DNA from: Advenella sp. FME57 | GTDB lineage: Bacteria; Pseudomonadota; Gammaproteobacteria; Burkholderiales; Burkholderiaceae_B | NCBI RefSeq assembly: GCF_014897675.1 | Contig: NZ_JABUXU010000017.1 | Coordinates: forward strand, 46,104-110,103 | Reading direction: 5' to 3' | Length of the DNA: 64,000 bases | Shown: one piece after another, positions 26,344 to 36,169 of the stretch | Layout: each line of letters begins with the position of its first letter | Numbering within the stretch: position 1 is the stretch's first letter | Translations under genes and position numbers: made by a program | The notes under the pieces: model-generated | The model's database searches: none | What the model was told of the DNA's origin: nothing | The model's input: only the letters and a program-made list of their open reading frames with translations

Positions 26344-28302
26344 GTGTTCACGTCGTCGGATTTGAAGGGCCGCATTATGTGGCTGTTGGGGCTCATGGCC
26401 ATGCTGTTGCTGCTGGCAGCCCCTGTTGTTCATGCGGAAGAAGAGTTTCTGGATCCGGAACAGGCTTTTGCCTTTTCTGCGCAAATGCAGACGCCGTCAG
26501 AGTTGCGCATAGACTATCGCATCGCACCCAAATACTACATGTATCGCGAGCGGTTCGAATTTCATATTAAAGACGATGCGGACAAATCCCAGGCTGCGGC
26601 CCAGCTGGGCACACCGGTGCTTCCCAAGGGGGAGGTAAAGTACGACCCGACCTTCGACAAAAACATGGAGGTCTATCATAACCAGGTAAGTATCCGTCTG
26701 CCACTGCTCAAGCAGACAACGCCGTTCACAGTGCAGGTGGTGGGACAGGGGTGCGCCGATGCCGGTCTGTGTTATCCCCCCATCACCTATGACATCGCCC
26801 TGGAGCCGGCACCCGGTGGCGGCATGAGCATTACTGGCGGCACGCCAGGCGTCAAAAAAGGTGCTGCGCCAGCTGGCGCAGTCAGCACGCCACTGGCAGA
26901 AAATAGCGCATCTGGCGCGGCGCAAGGGCAGTCATCTTCCTCTGCCGCTTCTGCCCAGACCGGTAACGCCTCGCTGTTTGATGCCGGCGATACCACTATT
27001 GCCCGATGGCTGTCAGAGGCGGGCCTCGCGCGCGTGCTGCTGATCTGCTTTGCGCTGGGCGTGGTGCTCTCGTTTACGCCCTGCGTCCTGCCCATGCTGC
27101 CTATCTTGCTGTCGGTTATTGTGGGCGACCAGAAGGCGCGCGGAGGTGTCCCGTCCAAAGGGCGCGGCTTTGCGCTCACGCTCATGTATGTGCTGGGCAC
27201 GGCCATTGTGTACACCTTGCTGGGCATTGCGGCCGCCTCTGTCGGTTCGGTGCTGGCAGCCTGGATTCAGAACCCCTGGGTGCTCTCGGCGTTCGCGGTG
27301 GTGCTCATAATCCTTGCCATTGGCATGTTTGGCGCTTTTACCATACAAGTGCCGGTATCGTTGCAAACCTCACTGAACAGCAAAGTGTCGCGGATGCCTG
27401 GTGGGCGCTATGGCGGCGCTTTCGGCATGGGCATGCTGTCGGCACTTATTTGTGGTCCCTGCGTTGCCGCTCCACTGGCCGGTATTCTGCTGTTCATTTC
27501 CCAGACCGGCAACCTGGTGCTGGGTGGCCTGGCGCTGTTTGTACTGGCCTGGGGGCAGGGCTTCTCCTTGCTGATCCTTGGCGCCACTTCCGGTGCGCTC
27601 ATGCCCAAGGCGGGCCCGTGGATGGAAGCAATCAAGTATTTCTGCGGCCTGCTGCTGCTGGCAACGGCGCTGTGGATGCTGATGCCTGTTTTGCCCCTGT
27701 GGGCACAAATGCTGGGCTGGGCATTTCTGAGTATGTGTCTGGCAGTGCTGCTGGGCGCCTTCCGCGGTGATACCGGCCCTGTCGCCAGTGCCGGTCCGTT
27801 GCGACTCATATTGCGTGCGCTTGGCCTGCTGGCCGCCACGTGGGCATTGCTGTTGCTGGTTGGCCTGGCAACCGGTAGCCGGGATCCGCTCTCTCCCCTC
27901 AAAGGGATTGTGCAGGTAAACGGCGCCGCGCAAACCAGCGTTGCCAAAGTGCAGTTCGAAAGGGTGCGGTCACTGGCAGAGCTCGAAGCGCGCATTGCGG
28001 CGGCCGGCAAACCGGTCATGCTGGACTTCTACGCAGATTGGTGCATTTCCTGCCACGAAATGGAAAAATTTACCTTTTCAGACAGCCGCGTGGCTACTGC
28101 CATGAGCACCATGCTTGTATTGCAGGCCGACGTAACCGGCAACAATGAACAGGATCGCGAACTGCTCAAGCGCTTTCGCCTGTTCGGCCCACCGGGCATT
28201 ATTTTCTTTGATCGCAACGGTCAGGAAATGCAGGATAACCGCGTGGTCGGTTTCCAGAAAGCCGACAAGTTTCTGGAAAAATTGCAGCTGGCGCTGCGCT
28301 AG
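26344..28302 (+). CDS. dsbD: Thiol:disulfide interchange protein DsbD
   Basis: Inner-membrane electron carrier that moves reducing power from cytoplasmic thioredoxin to periplasmic DsbC, DsbG and cytochrome c maturation proteins; 652 aa. Order of parts: a signal peptide ending near VVHA, an alpha domain to about residue 200 with GQGCADAGLCYPP, an eight-helix beta domain (FTPCVLPMLPI and GPCVAAPLAG hold its redox Cys), and a C-terminal thioredoxin domain with WCISC (Cys567, Cys570). It is read from GTG 26344; an ATG at 26377 is possible. The system II cytochrome c genes at 37-40 kb are likely clients. Confidence 0.95.
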   Translation: MFTSSDLKGRIMWLLGLMAMLLLLAAPVVHAEEEFLDPEQAFAFSAQMQTPSELRIDYRIAPKYYMYRERFEFHIKDDADKSQAAAQLGTPVLPKGEVKYDPTFDKNMEVYHNQVSIRLPLLKQTTPFTVQVVGQGCADAGLCYPPITYDIALEPAPGGGMSITGGTPGVKKGAAPAGAVSTPLAENSASGAAQGQSSSSAASAQTGNASLFDAGDTTIARWLSEAGLARVLLICFALGVVLSFTPCVLPMLPILLSVIVGDQKARGGVPSKGRGFALTLMYVLGTAIVYTLLGIAAASVGSVLAAWIQNPWVLSAFAVVLIILAIGMFGAFTIQVPVSLQTSLNSKVSRMPGGRYGGAFGMGMLSALICGPCVAAPLAGILLFISQTGNLVLGGLALFVLAWGQGFSLLILGATSGALMPKAGPWMEAIKYFCGLLLLATALWMLMPVLPLWAQMLGWAFLSMCLAVLLGAFRGDTGPVASAGPLRLILRALGLLAATWALLLLVGLATGSRDPLSPLKGIVQVNGAAQTSVAKVQFERVRSLAELEARIAAAGKPVMLDFYADWCISCHEMEKFTFSDSRVATAMSTMLVLQADVTGNNEQDRELLKRFRLFGPPGIIFFDRNGQEMQDNRVVGFQKADKFLEKLQLALR

Positions 28303-28643
28303 CGACGCAGCGGCGCCATCCCGGTGTTGGCCGGGCTTGTGGGCAGAGGACGTGGTCCAAACGGGACTGTCGGCCGGTTGTGGGTGGGATGCGACCCACA
28401 TAGGTCTGTTTCTATAATGAAGACAGCCCTTGCCTGAGATCTTCCCAGGCAAGGGGCTTTTGCGCGCGGCGGCGCTTGCCTTCAAGGCCTGACGCCTGCT
28501 GTTGGCGTCCCCGACGATGCCCAGCCGGTAAGCCACAGGCATGCCTGAACTGGCAAGATACAGGTTGCGGAAGAAGAGTGCTAATGATATTGCTATCCGG
28601 ATGTGACAACACGCCGGATGTGGATGCAGCAAGAGGAGTGGGT
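28303..28643. other. Intergenic region after dsbD
   Basis: A 341 bp gap between convergent genes. TGTGGGT (28379-28385) and ACCCACA (28394-28400) form one stem, and the terminator listed separately follows. The rest shows no supportable gene on either strand. Confidence 0.5.
28425..28464 (+). terminator. Intrinsic terminator downstream of dsbD
   Basis: CCCTTGCCTG (28427-28436) pairs perfectly with CAGGCAAGGG (28446-28455), then GGCTTTT follows. The direction of the T tract fits the plus strand, so it probably ends the cutA-dsbD transcript despite lying about 125 bp after the stop. Confidence 0.65.
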
Positions 28644-28910
28644 TCAGTCCAGATCAAGCCAGCTGCGGTTTTTTTCCGAAAGACCGATGCCAGCCCATTT
28701 ATTTCCCAGTTCGATCACCAGGAGACTGTCGTTAGTATCAAGGGCAGGCAGCAAAAGCTCGCGTACCTGCGTGACCCCCAGATTGGTCGCCACGATATAG
28801 CTCGAATCGTAGCAATGCCAGCGGCTGGGGAAATGTTCATCGATGAGATGTTTTAATTTGGTAAATCGGGTACCCAGCAGACGGCGGTCATACGTGATCA
28901 GCACTTTCAT
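28644..28910 (-). CDS. SinR/Cas2-like small ferredoxin-fold protein
   Basis: A small protein of 88 aa, read from ATG 28910 with AGGGGA upstream. The pattern is beta-alpha-beta-beta-alpha-beta: KVLITYD at the start, WHCYDSSYIVATN near residue 34, then LLPALDTNDSLLVIEL and WAGIGLSEKNRSWL. This resembles the family annotated as SinR, distantly related to Cas2 and VapD folds, in which some members are ribonucleases. The catalytic Asp position after beta 1 (TYD) is present. No cas genes or repeats are nearby. It faces away from the MOSC gene, sharing the divergent region 28911-29098. The function is unknown. Confidence 0.6.
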   Translation of the reverse strand: MKVLITYDRRLLGTRFTKLKHLIDEHFPSRWHCYDSSYIVATNLGVTQVRELLLPALDTNDSLLVIELGNKWAGIGLSEKNRSWLDLD

Positions 28911-29098
28911 CTCATTTCCCCTGACTATGAAAAACCATTCCCGATATAGTAATACAAATCCGCGACAATGGGACAGATAGTTGCGGCGCAGTGTTGACGG
29001 TTCAGGGATTGTCCCGGTTGTTGTCCGCGCAAGTGGTGCTGTACACAGGGTTGAAATACCCGCGCAATACAATAAAAGAAACATTGAGGAAATGTTAA

Positions 29099-29653
29099 AT
29101 GACCATTCCAACTTGCGGGCGCGTGCTGTCCGTATCCAAAGACGATAAACACCGCTTTTCCAAAGCACCCACATCACAAATAGGCATTGTGGCTGGCCTG
29201 GGCATCCAGGGCGATGCGCATTCGGGCGTAACCGTCAAGCATCAGTCAAGGGTCGCTGCAGATCCGACGCAGCCAAACTTGCGACAAGTTCATCTTATGC
29301 ATGCCGAACTCTTTGATGAACTTAAAAGCAAAGGCTTTAATGTGGGGCCCGCTGACCTGGGTGAAAACATCACCACTGAAGGCGTTGATCTGCTGTCTTT
29401 ACCCAGGGATACCTTGCTCAGGATTGGAGACGATGCGCTTTTACAGGTAACGGGCCTTCGCAATCCTTGCGCGCAAATAGACCGGTTCCAGACGGGTCTG
29501 CTCAAGGCGGTGTTGCTACGTCAGCCCGATGGTGAGCTCATTCGCAAAGCCGGTATTATGACGATTGTAATAACTGGAGGAACGGTTCGCGCAGGAGACC
29601 CGATTCATGTTCAACTGCCGGCGCCTCCCTATCTGCCGCTGGAACGCGTGTAG
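29099..29653 (+). CDS. MOSC domain-containing protein
   Basis: Stand-alone MOSC (molybdenum cofactor sulfurase C-terminal) protein, 184 aa. GLGIQGDAHSGVTVKH near residue 33, ADLGENITTEGVDL near 85 and GLRNPCAQIDRFQTGL near 120 are the family landmarks. Cys123 in NPCAQ is the conserved Cys thought to carry a persulfide or bind Mo cofactor sulfur. Such proteins act in sulfur or N-hydroxylated substrate metabolism, and the exact reaction is unknown. AATTGAGGAAA-like sequence precedes ATG. Its 3' end abuts a truncated monooxygenase relic on the other strand. Confidence 0.85.
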   Translation: MTIPTCGRVLSVSKDDKHRFSKAPTSQIGIVAGLGIQGDAHSGVTVKHQSRVAADPTQPNLRQVHLMHAELFDELKSKGFNVGPADLGENITTEGVDLLSLPRDTLLRIGDDALLQVTGLRNPCAQIDRFQTGLLKAVLLRQPDGELIRKAGIMTIVITGGTVRAGDPIHVQLPAPPYLPLERV

Positions 29654-29660
29654 TCGCGCA

Positions 29661-29768
29661 GCCTAAATAGCCATCTATATTCCGTGCGATTTCAGCAATG
29701 ATTTTGTCCAGGCTGTGGAACTCGTGGTCAAACTGTTTCTTTGAGAAAATAAAGGTAGATAAGTACAT
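29661..29768 (-). pseudogene. 5' remnant of an antibiotic biosynthesis monooxygenase-type gene
   Basis: From ATG 29768 the minus strand reads MYLSTFIFSKKQFDHEFHSL, then DKIIAEIARNIDGYLG. From memory, this is the N-terminus of a roughly 100 aa ABM-fold family common in Betaproteobacteria. After 36 codons the resemblance stops and the frame runs into the end of the MOSC gene. The C-terminal two thirds are missing, and there is no ribosome site. It looks like a deletion relic whose edge is the MOSC stop codon. The family call rests on pattern recognition alone. Confidence 0.45.
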
Positions 29769-29965
29769 TGAGAGAAGAATCAGTGAGTAAGTGTGCGCAC
29801 GGATTCTAGCATCACTGAACGCGTAGCGGACACCACTGCCTTGGCACATGTTGGTGCGCCGGCAGCCGAGCCAGGGTCACGGAAAAGCGACGCGACACGT
29901 TGGCGCATGCAGTTGCCTTAAATTCTCTTTAAATTCATTTAAATATATGATAAATAACGTATTTT

Positions 29966-29974
29966 TGTTATAAT
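29966..29974 (+). promoter_or_regulatory. Extended -10 promoter of the fic module
   Basis: TGT followed by TATAAT (29969-29974) is a perfect extended -10 element, 36 bp before the antitoxin start. It sits in an AT-rich stretch unlike its surroundings. No clear -35 is seen, which extended -10 promoters can do without. Confidence 0.6.
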
Positions 29975-30009
29975 GTTAGGGTTGTTATTTCAATATTTAA
30001 GGGTCTTTA

Positions 30010-30192
30010 ATGGACGTGCAGTCAGAAGAGTTCCGGCAGGAAATGAAATCCGAGATTGGCTCGCTGGCCCTGGAAGGGCTTATCCCAGATGCGCAAGCGC
30101 TGGCTGACCTGGAGCTTGTCATGCAGGGCAAGTTGACTATTGAACAGGCAAAGCAGAACGTGTTTGACCGGATCAGGAATGGCAAAGTATAG
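30010..30192 (+). CDS. VbhA-type antitoxin of a class I Fic module
   Basis: Small antitoxin, 60 aa. The inhibitory helix carries the class I motif SxxxEG at Ser18 to Gly23 (GSLALEGLIP). In VbhA-like proteins the Glu (here Glu22) points into the partner's ATP pocket and blocks AMP transfer. The C-terminal part ELVMQGKLTIEQAKQNVFDR is also typical. The gene precedes fic, and the two overlap by 14 bases. An extended -10 promoter lies just upstream. Confidence 0.8.
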   Translation: MDVQSEEFRQEMKSEIGSLALEGLIPDAQALADLELVMQGKLTIEQAKQNVFDRIRNGKV

Positions 30193-30784
30193 CAGCAGCC
30201 CAGATTCATATGTCTATCCGGGTACAGATGTTCTAATCAACAAAGAGGGCATTAAAGACGCCGCGATACTGGACATGGCCGAATCCAACAGCTATCTGTT
30301 TGCTTCGGCAGCCTTGAAGGAGCATCCGGTCACAGGTAACTTTGACTTTAGTCATTTGAAGCAAATACATGAACGGCTTTTCGGCGATTTATATGAATGG
30401 GCGGGCAAGGTCAGGACTGTCGATATATCCAAAGGAACGTCCAGATTCGCTAACCATCAATTCATCGAAGAATCAGCCAGGCAATTATTGCGCCAGCTCC
30501 AGAGCGAAAATTACTTGCGAGGCCAGCAGGCCGACACGATAAGCGAAAGGGCTGCGCATTACCTTGGCGAGCTCAATGCCATCCATCCTTTCAGGGACGG
30601 TAATGGCAGGGCGACCAGGCATTTTATCGGTCAGCTTGTCAAAGAGGCAGGGTATGTGATCCAGTGGGAAAACATCAGCCAGAAGCAAATGACCCATGCC
30701 GCCATTTTGGCTTTTCATGGCGACGCGAGCGAACTGGCCCGGCTGATAAAAGAAAATTTGAAAGCGTTGGCTGTAAAAAAATAA
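30179..30784 (+). CDS. Fic domain adenylyltransferase toxin (VbhT/FicT type)
   Basis: Fic protein, 201 aa, with a perfect catalytic motif HPFRDGNGRATR at residues 136-147. His136 is the base, and GNGR binds the ATP phosphates. Such enzymes AMPylate targets; bacterial FicT toxins modify GyrB and ParE. There is no autoinhibitory helix inside the protein, in agreement with a separate antitoxin upstream. I start at ATG 30179 (MAKYSSSPDS); an earlier frame start lies inside the antitoxin. It has no secretion-signal BID domain, so it is a cytoplasmic toxin rather than an effector. Confidence 0.87.
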   Translation: MAKYSSSPDSYVYPGTDVLINKEGIKDAAILDMAESNSYLFASAALKEHPVTGNFDFSHLKQIHERLFGDLYEWAGKVRTVDISKGTSRFANHQFIEESARQLLRQLQSENYLRGQQADTISERAAHYLGELNAIHPFRDGNGRATRHFIGQLVKEAGYVIQWENISQKQMTHAAILAFHGDASELARLIKENLKALAVKK

Positions 30785-31111
30785 GTGTGCCGGTTGTGCA
30801 AGCCGCCAGACCCAACCCCCCAACCCCCCAACTCCCAGAATACAAATGCAGGCAGGCCGAGCTCGCTCATGCAAGGCGAAGAAGACGTCGTTTTGATCAG
30901 GTACCTTTTTCTTCGCCGAATATCGCGTGCTTTGTCAACGTTTCAATGCAATGGCGGTGATGATAAGCCAGCCTGCCACAATACAACGGCACTGGCGCTG
31001 TCGGCAGATATAAGTGGCTTGCAGCAACAACCTGAATTCGCAGGCGCGCATGAAGACGGCGTTGCCGATGAATGCGAAGTGGTATTGCGCGCCCGGTCTT
31101 TTAAGGCCCGT
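30785..31111. other. Gap between convergent fic and rfbB
   Basis: A 327 bp region with no gene I can support. It contains a short C-rich run with three AACCCCCC-like units (30811-30836) right after fic. Nothing resembling a clear terminator is seen. Confidence 0.5.
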
Positions 31112-32215
31112 TTATGCCAATTGTGATATAGCCGAACACCACCACGGTTCATTGTCCAGGAACCAGTCAACGGTCTTGACGATGCCTGCGTCAAACGGCT
31201 CGCTTGCGACAAAGCCCAGTTCCTGTTCGATTTTTGTCGGGTCCATAGCGTAGCGCCGGTCATGACCGGGCCGATCCTGCACGTAGCGGATCAGCTGCGC
31301 GCTATTGCCTGCGTGTGCCGCCGTTGCCTGTGCAAACCGCTGCCGCAACTGCGGCCGCGTCGCAAAGGCCTGGTCCATGATCAAACACAATTTATAAATG
31401 AGCTGCATGTTGGTCAGCTCGCAACGGGCACCGACATTCCAGGTGTCGCCCGCCTTGCCTTGCGCCAGAATCGCCTCGATCGCACGAACGTGGTCCAGTA
31501 CGTAAAGCCAGTCGCGGATCTGCTGGCCATCGCCAAAAACCGGAATGGCTTTATTGTGCAGGATGTTCGTCAGCGTGAGTGGGATGAGTTTTTCGGGATA
31601 ATGATAGGGCCCGTAATTGTTCGAGCACCGGCTGATGGTGGTGGCCAGACCGTAAGTCTGGTGGTAGGCCCGCACCAGATGATCCGCCGCGGCTTTGCTG
31701 GCCGAGTACGGTGAGTTCGGCGCATAGGGGGTGTCTTCGGTAAACGCAGGCTGGTCGGCCGCCAGGCTGCCGAAAACCTCATCGGTACTGACGTGATGAA
31801 AGCGGTATGGCAGGGGGGCTTTTTTTTGCAGCGCTGGCACCTCTATCCATACCTGGCGTGCCGCCTTGAGCAGGCTGTGGGTGCCGGTGATATTGGTCTG
31901 GATAAAGGTGTCGGGCCCCTGGATAGACCGATCCACATGGCTTTCTGCCGCAAAATGCACGATAGTATCGACGCGGTGCTGTTGTAGCAATGCGATTACT
32001 TTGTCCGTATTGCAGATGTTCCCGTGTACAAATGTGAAATTGACGTGATGTTCAAGCCCGGCAAGGCTGCTGCGATTGCCCGCGTAGGTCAGCGCATCCA
32101 GCACTACCAGCGTATCGTCTGGATGCTGTCTGAGCCAGTAGTGAACGAAGTTGGCGCCGATAAATCCGGCACCACCGGTAACAAGCAAAGATGCCATCGC
32201 GTTCGGGGTCGTCAT
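31112..32215 (-). CDS. rfbB: dTDP-glucose 4,6-dehydratase
   Basis: SDR-family enzyme converting dTDP-glucose to dTDP-4-keto-6-deoxyglucose, step 2 of dTDP-rhamnose synthesis. It is about 367 aa from ATG 32215. The NAD-binding LVTGGAGFIGANFVHYW is near the start. HFAAESHVDRS, HVSTDEVFG and the YSASK of the catalytic Tyr/Lys pair follow, then SRCSNNYGPYHYPEKLIPL. Alternative ATGs at 32197 and 32236 give slightly different N-termini, and none has a strong ribosome site. It is divergent from rfbC. The other two genes of the pathway (rfbA, rfbD) are not in the window. Confidence 0.93.
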   Translation of the reverse strand: MTTPNAMASLLVTGGAGFIGANFVHYWLRQHPDDTLVVLDALTYAGNRSSLAGLEHHVNFTFVHGNICNTDKVIALLQQHRVDTIVHFAAESHVDRSIQGPDTFIQTNITGTHSLLKAARQVWIEVPALQKKAPLPYRFHHVSTDEVFGSLAADQPAFTEDTPYAPNSPYSASKAAADHLVRAYHQTYGLATTISRCSNNYGPYHYPEKLIPLTLTNILHNKAIPVFGDGQQIRDWLYVLDHVRAIEAILAQGKAGDTWNVGARCELTNMQLIYKLCLIMDQAFATRPQLRQRFAQATAAHAGNSAQLIRYVQDRPGHDRRYAMDPTKIEQELGFVASEPFDAGIVKTVDWFLDNEPWWCSAISQLA

Positions 32216-32341
32216 GTGAAAGTTGCAATGGCTCATGATAACAGGACCGGTGTAAACCGCGAAGTCTGTTGAGGGCGATGGTGATGACCGATCCGTTATA
32301 ATCAGCGCTGATGCAATCCGTTGAGGCTTTGCCTGATACGC

Positions 32342-32896
32342 ATGAAAACAGAACGCCTGGTTATTCCCGATGTCCTGCTGATGACTCCCCAAGTGCGCCG
32401 CGACGAACGCGGCTATTTTCTGGAGGCCTACCGGCAGCAGGTGCTCGATGAGGCCCTGGGGCGCACGCTGCGCTTTATCCAGGACAACGAATCACAGTCG
32501 TCTTATGGCGTGGTGCGGGGCCTGCATTACCAGTTGCCGCCCTATGCCCAGAACAAGCTGGTGCGCGTGGTGGTGGGGCGGGTACTCGATGTCATTGTGG
32601 ATTTGCGCAAGAGCAGCGCGACCTTCGGACAGTCCTTGCAAATTGAACTGGACGCCGTGCGCAAGCAATCGCTGTTTATCCCGGCCGGGTTTGCACATGG
32701 TTTCGCCGTGCTCAGCGAACGGGCCATTTTTGCCTACAAAACCGACGCCGTCTATGCGCCCGATTTCGAGCGCGGGCTGGCCTTTGATGACCCGCAACTG
32801 AGCATAGACTGGCAGGTGCCGCGCGAGCATATGATACTGTCCGACAGGGATCGCCGTTTTCCTGTGTTTGCCGGCCTGCAGGACTTATACCCGTGA
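32342..32896 (+). CDS. rfbC: dTDP-4-dehydrorhamnose 3,5-epimerase
   Basis: Cupin-fold epimerase, step 3 of dTDP-L-rhamnose synthesis; 184 aa. RDERGYFLEAYRQQ near residue 18, the catalytic-His segment VVRGLHYQLPPYAQNKLVRV near 58, and FIPAGFAHGFAVLSE near 113 are signatures. ATG 32342 gives the canonical start. It is divergent from rfbB and 54 bp before galU. Rhamnose is typically used for LPS or exopolysaccharide. Confidence 0.95.
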   Translation: MKTERLVIPDVLLMTPQVRRDERGYFLEAYRQQVLDEALGRTLRFIQDNESQSSYGVVRGLHYQLPPYAQNKLVRVVVGRVLDVIVDLRKSSATFGQSLQIELDAVRKQSLFIPAGFAHGFAVLSERAIFAYKTDAVYAPDFERGLAFDDPQLSIDWQVPREHMILSDRDRRFPVFAGLQDLYP

Positions 32897-32950
32897 GCGC
32901 AAAGGGTTTTATCATAAAATGACGTCATTCGATACATCAACGAGGTTTAA

Positions 32951-33787
32951 ATGAATCCGATCCGTAAAGCTGTATTTCCCGTCGCAGGCTTGGGCACCCG
33001 CTTTTTGCCGGCGACCAAGGCCATGCCTAAAGAGATGTTGCCCGTTGTGGATAAGCCGCTTATCCAATACGCAGTGGAAGAGGCAGTCAAGGCAGGCATT
33101 ACCGATCTGATTTTTATTACCGGGCGACACAAGCGTGCGATCGAGGATCATTTCGACTCCATGCCCGAGCTGGAATCCGAACTGGAAGAAAAGGGCAAAC
33201 AGGAGATGCTGGAGCAGGTGCGCCAGGTCATTCCGTCCAATGTCAATTGTATTTACATCCGTCAGCCGGCTCCACTGGGCCTGGGTCACGCTGTGCTGTG
33301 CGCCGAGCCGGTGGTGGGCAATGAGCCGTTCGCCGTGTTGCTGGCCGATGACCTGATCGATTCGAACGTGCCGGTTACCCAGCAACTGATTCAGGCCGCA
33401 CATGCCAATAACGGCAGTGTGCTTGGCATCCAGACCATCGCTCGCGAAGATTCCAATAAATACGGGATTATTGCGGGTAAATCGGTGTCGTCCAATACGA
33501 TCCAGGTGAGCAAGATCGTCGAAAAGCCTGCGCCGGCCGATGCACCTTCGGACAAGGCCGTGGTGGGTCGTTATATTCTGGAACCAGAAATTTTTGAACA
33601 CCTGCGCCACATCGGCAAGGGCGCAGGCGGCGAAATCCAGCTTACCGACGGCATTGCTGCCTTGCTCGAAAGCCGTAATGTATTTGGTTTTGCCTACGAA
33701 GGCACGCGCTACGATTGCGGTAGCAAAGCAGGCTTTTTTGCCGCCACGGTAGCACTGGGCCAGAAATATCACGGCTTCAAGCTGTAA
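32951..33787 (+). CDS. galU: UTP-glucose-1-phosphate uridylyltransferase
   Basis: Makes UDP-glucose from UTP and glucose-1-phosphate for LPS, exopolysaccharide and trehalose; 278 aa. The nucleotide-binding start [20 protein letters not shown] and [13 protein letters not shown] are diagnostic, and LADDL near residue 135 holds the metal-binding Asp. CGAGG precedes ATG. It lies downstream of rfbC and probably shares its transcript, which fits a surface polysaccharide precursor theme. Confidence 0.95.
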   Translation: MNPIRKAVFPVAGLGTRFLPATKAMPKEMLPVVDKPLIQYAVEEAVKAGITDLIFITGRHKRAIEDHFDSMPELESELEEKGKQEMLEQVRQVIPSNVNCIYIRQPAPLGLGHAVLCAEPVVGNEPFAVLLADDLIDSNVPVTQQLIQAAHANNGSVLGIQTIAREDSNKYGIIAGKSVSSNTIQVSKIVEKPAPADAPSDKAVVGRYILEPEIFEHLRHIGKGAGGEIQLTDGIAALLESRNVFGFAYEGTRYDCGSKAGFFAATVALGQKYHGFKL

Positions 33788-34052
33788 TTTATTCCGAGGC
33801 AAGGCATTCAAGGCGGGCGAATGTTCCGCTTCCGTGATTGCCTGTCAACAAATCAGCCCTGGCCGGGTTTGTATCCCGGTCACTTTTAGAATCCGTGATG
33901 CGAGGCGGCCATGGGCGTGAGCGCAGCTGTTGCTGCCTGCATCATCGGTTCGCAGCCTGTCATTTGCGGCTGTACCATCAGACTCTGGCCGCCACCCGCC
34001 ACGGATCGCACACATCGAGAGCACCTGTCCCCGATGGCAGGCTGCAAGCGGT

Positions 34053-35373
<1,321 letters not shown>

Positions 35374-35997
35374 TCAGGGGACGACCTGCGGAGAAATCCA
35401 GTTGACGATGCTGCTGTCAGCCTCTTCCAGCCCGATGCGTTGCGTAGCGGAAAACGGCACTGCATTCAGGGCGCCGATATCAGCCAGCTCCTTTTTAACC
35501 GCAAAGACCGCCTTGATGCGTTGCCCGTAAGGCAGTTTGTCTGCCTTGGTCAACAGCGCCAGCACGGGCTTGCCGGTAGGCGCAATCCAGTTGGCCAGAC
35601 GCTTGTCCAGATCGGTTACGCCACGGCGGATGTCGATCAGCAGCACGACGCCGGCCAGCGAGGTGCGCTGGCGCAGATAGGCGCCCAGCACTTCAGCCCA
35701 TTCTTCGCGGGCGTCGCGCGCGACAGAGGCATAGCCGTAACCGGGCAGGTCGGTCAGAAACCCGAGCGGCTGCTCCGGATCCAGCGGATCGGGGATGCCA
35801 AACAGGTTGATCAGCCGGGTGCGTCCTGGCGTCTTGCTTGAAAACGCCAGCCGTTTCTGGTTGGCCAGCACATTGATAGCGGAAGATTTGCCGGCGTTGG
35901 AGCGGCCCACAAAACAGACTTCAGGCGCCCCTGGCGGCGGCAACTGGTCGAGCCGGGCGGCTGAAGTGTAAAACGAGGCGCGATGTAATATTGACAC
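35374..35997 (-). CDS. engB: Ribosome biogenesis GTPase YihA/YsxC (EngB)
   Basis: Essential GTPase for 50S assembly, about 207 aa. GTP motifs: G1 GRSNAGKSS, G3 DLPGYG and G4 TKADK, all intact. I start at GTG 35997, which gives the canonical SILHRASFY beginning and has GGAA about 7 bases upstream. A TTG at 36012 is an alternative that would add five residues. No ATG is available near the N-terminus. It is divergent from the cytochrome c4 gene, an arrangement frequent in Betaproteobacteria and Gammaproteobacteria. Confidence 0.93.
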   Translation of the reverse strand: MSILHRASFYTSAARLDQLPPPGAPEVCFVGRSNAGKSSAINVLANQKRLAFSSKTPGRTRLINLFGIPDPLDPEQPLGFLTDLPGYGYASVARDAREEWAEVLGAYLRQRTSLAGVVLLIDIRRGVTDLDKRLANWIAPTGKPVLALLTKADKLPYGQRIKAVFAVKKELADIGALNAVPFSATQRIGLEEADSSIVNWISPQVVP

Positions 35998-36169
35998 AAA
36001 GGGTTCCGGCAAAAAAAGATTCGTCCTCTATTGTATAATTGCTAGGCCAAAAAATGCCTAAATTCATGTTTGAGGTTTATACTTCCGTGTTTATACGCAT
36101 TTGTCTTTTAAAATACGGGCCGTGGCTGCTAAAGTGCGCCCCAGATCCATGGGATCACAGAGGATATTC

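Noticed and set aside
28413..28418. TATAAT upstream of the dsbD terminator hairpin, considered as a small-RNA promoter
   Set aside because: No matching -35 at 16-18 bases, and the hairpin starts within 10 bases, leaving no room for an RNA.
28078..28657. Minus-strand frames downstream of dsbD
   Set aside because: They overlap the dsbD end and the terminator, and have no ribosome site or known family.
30811..30836. AACCCCCC repeat run after fic, considered as a CRISPR-like or telomere-like repeat
   Set aside because: Only three imperfect units in a row without spacers; simple sequence expansion is enough to explain it.
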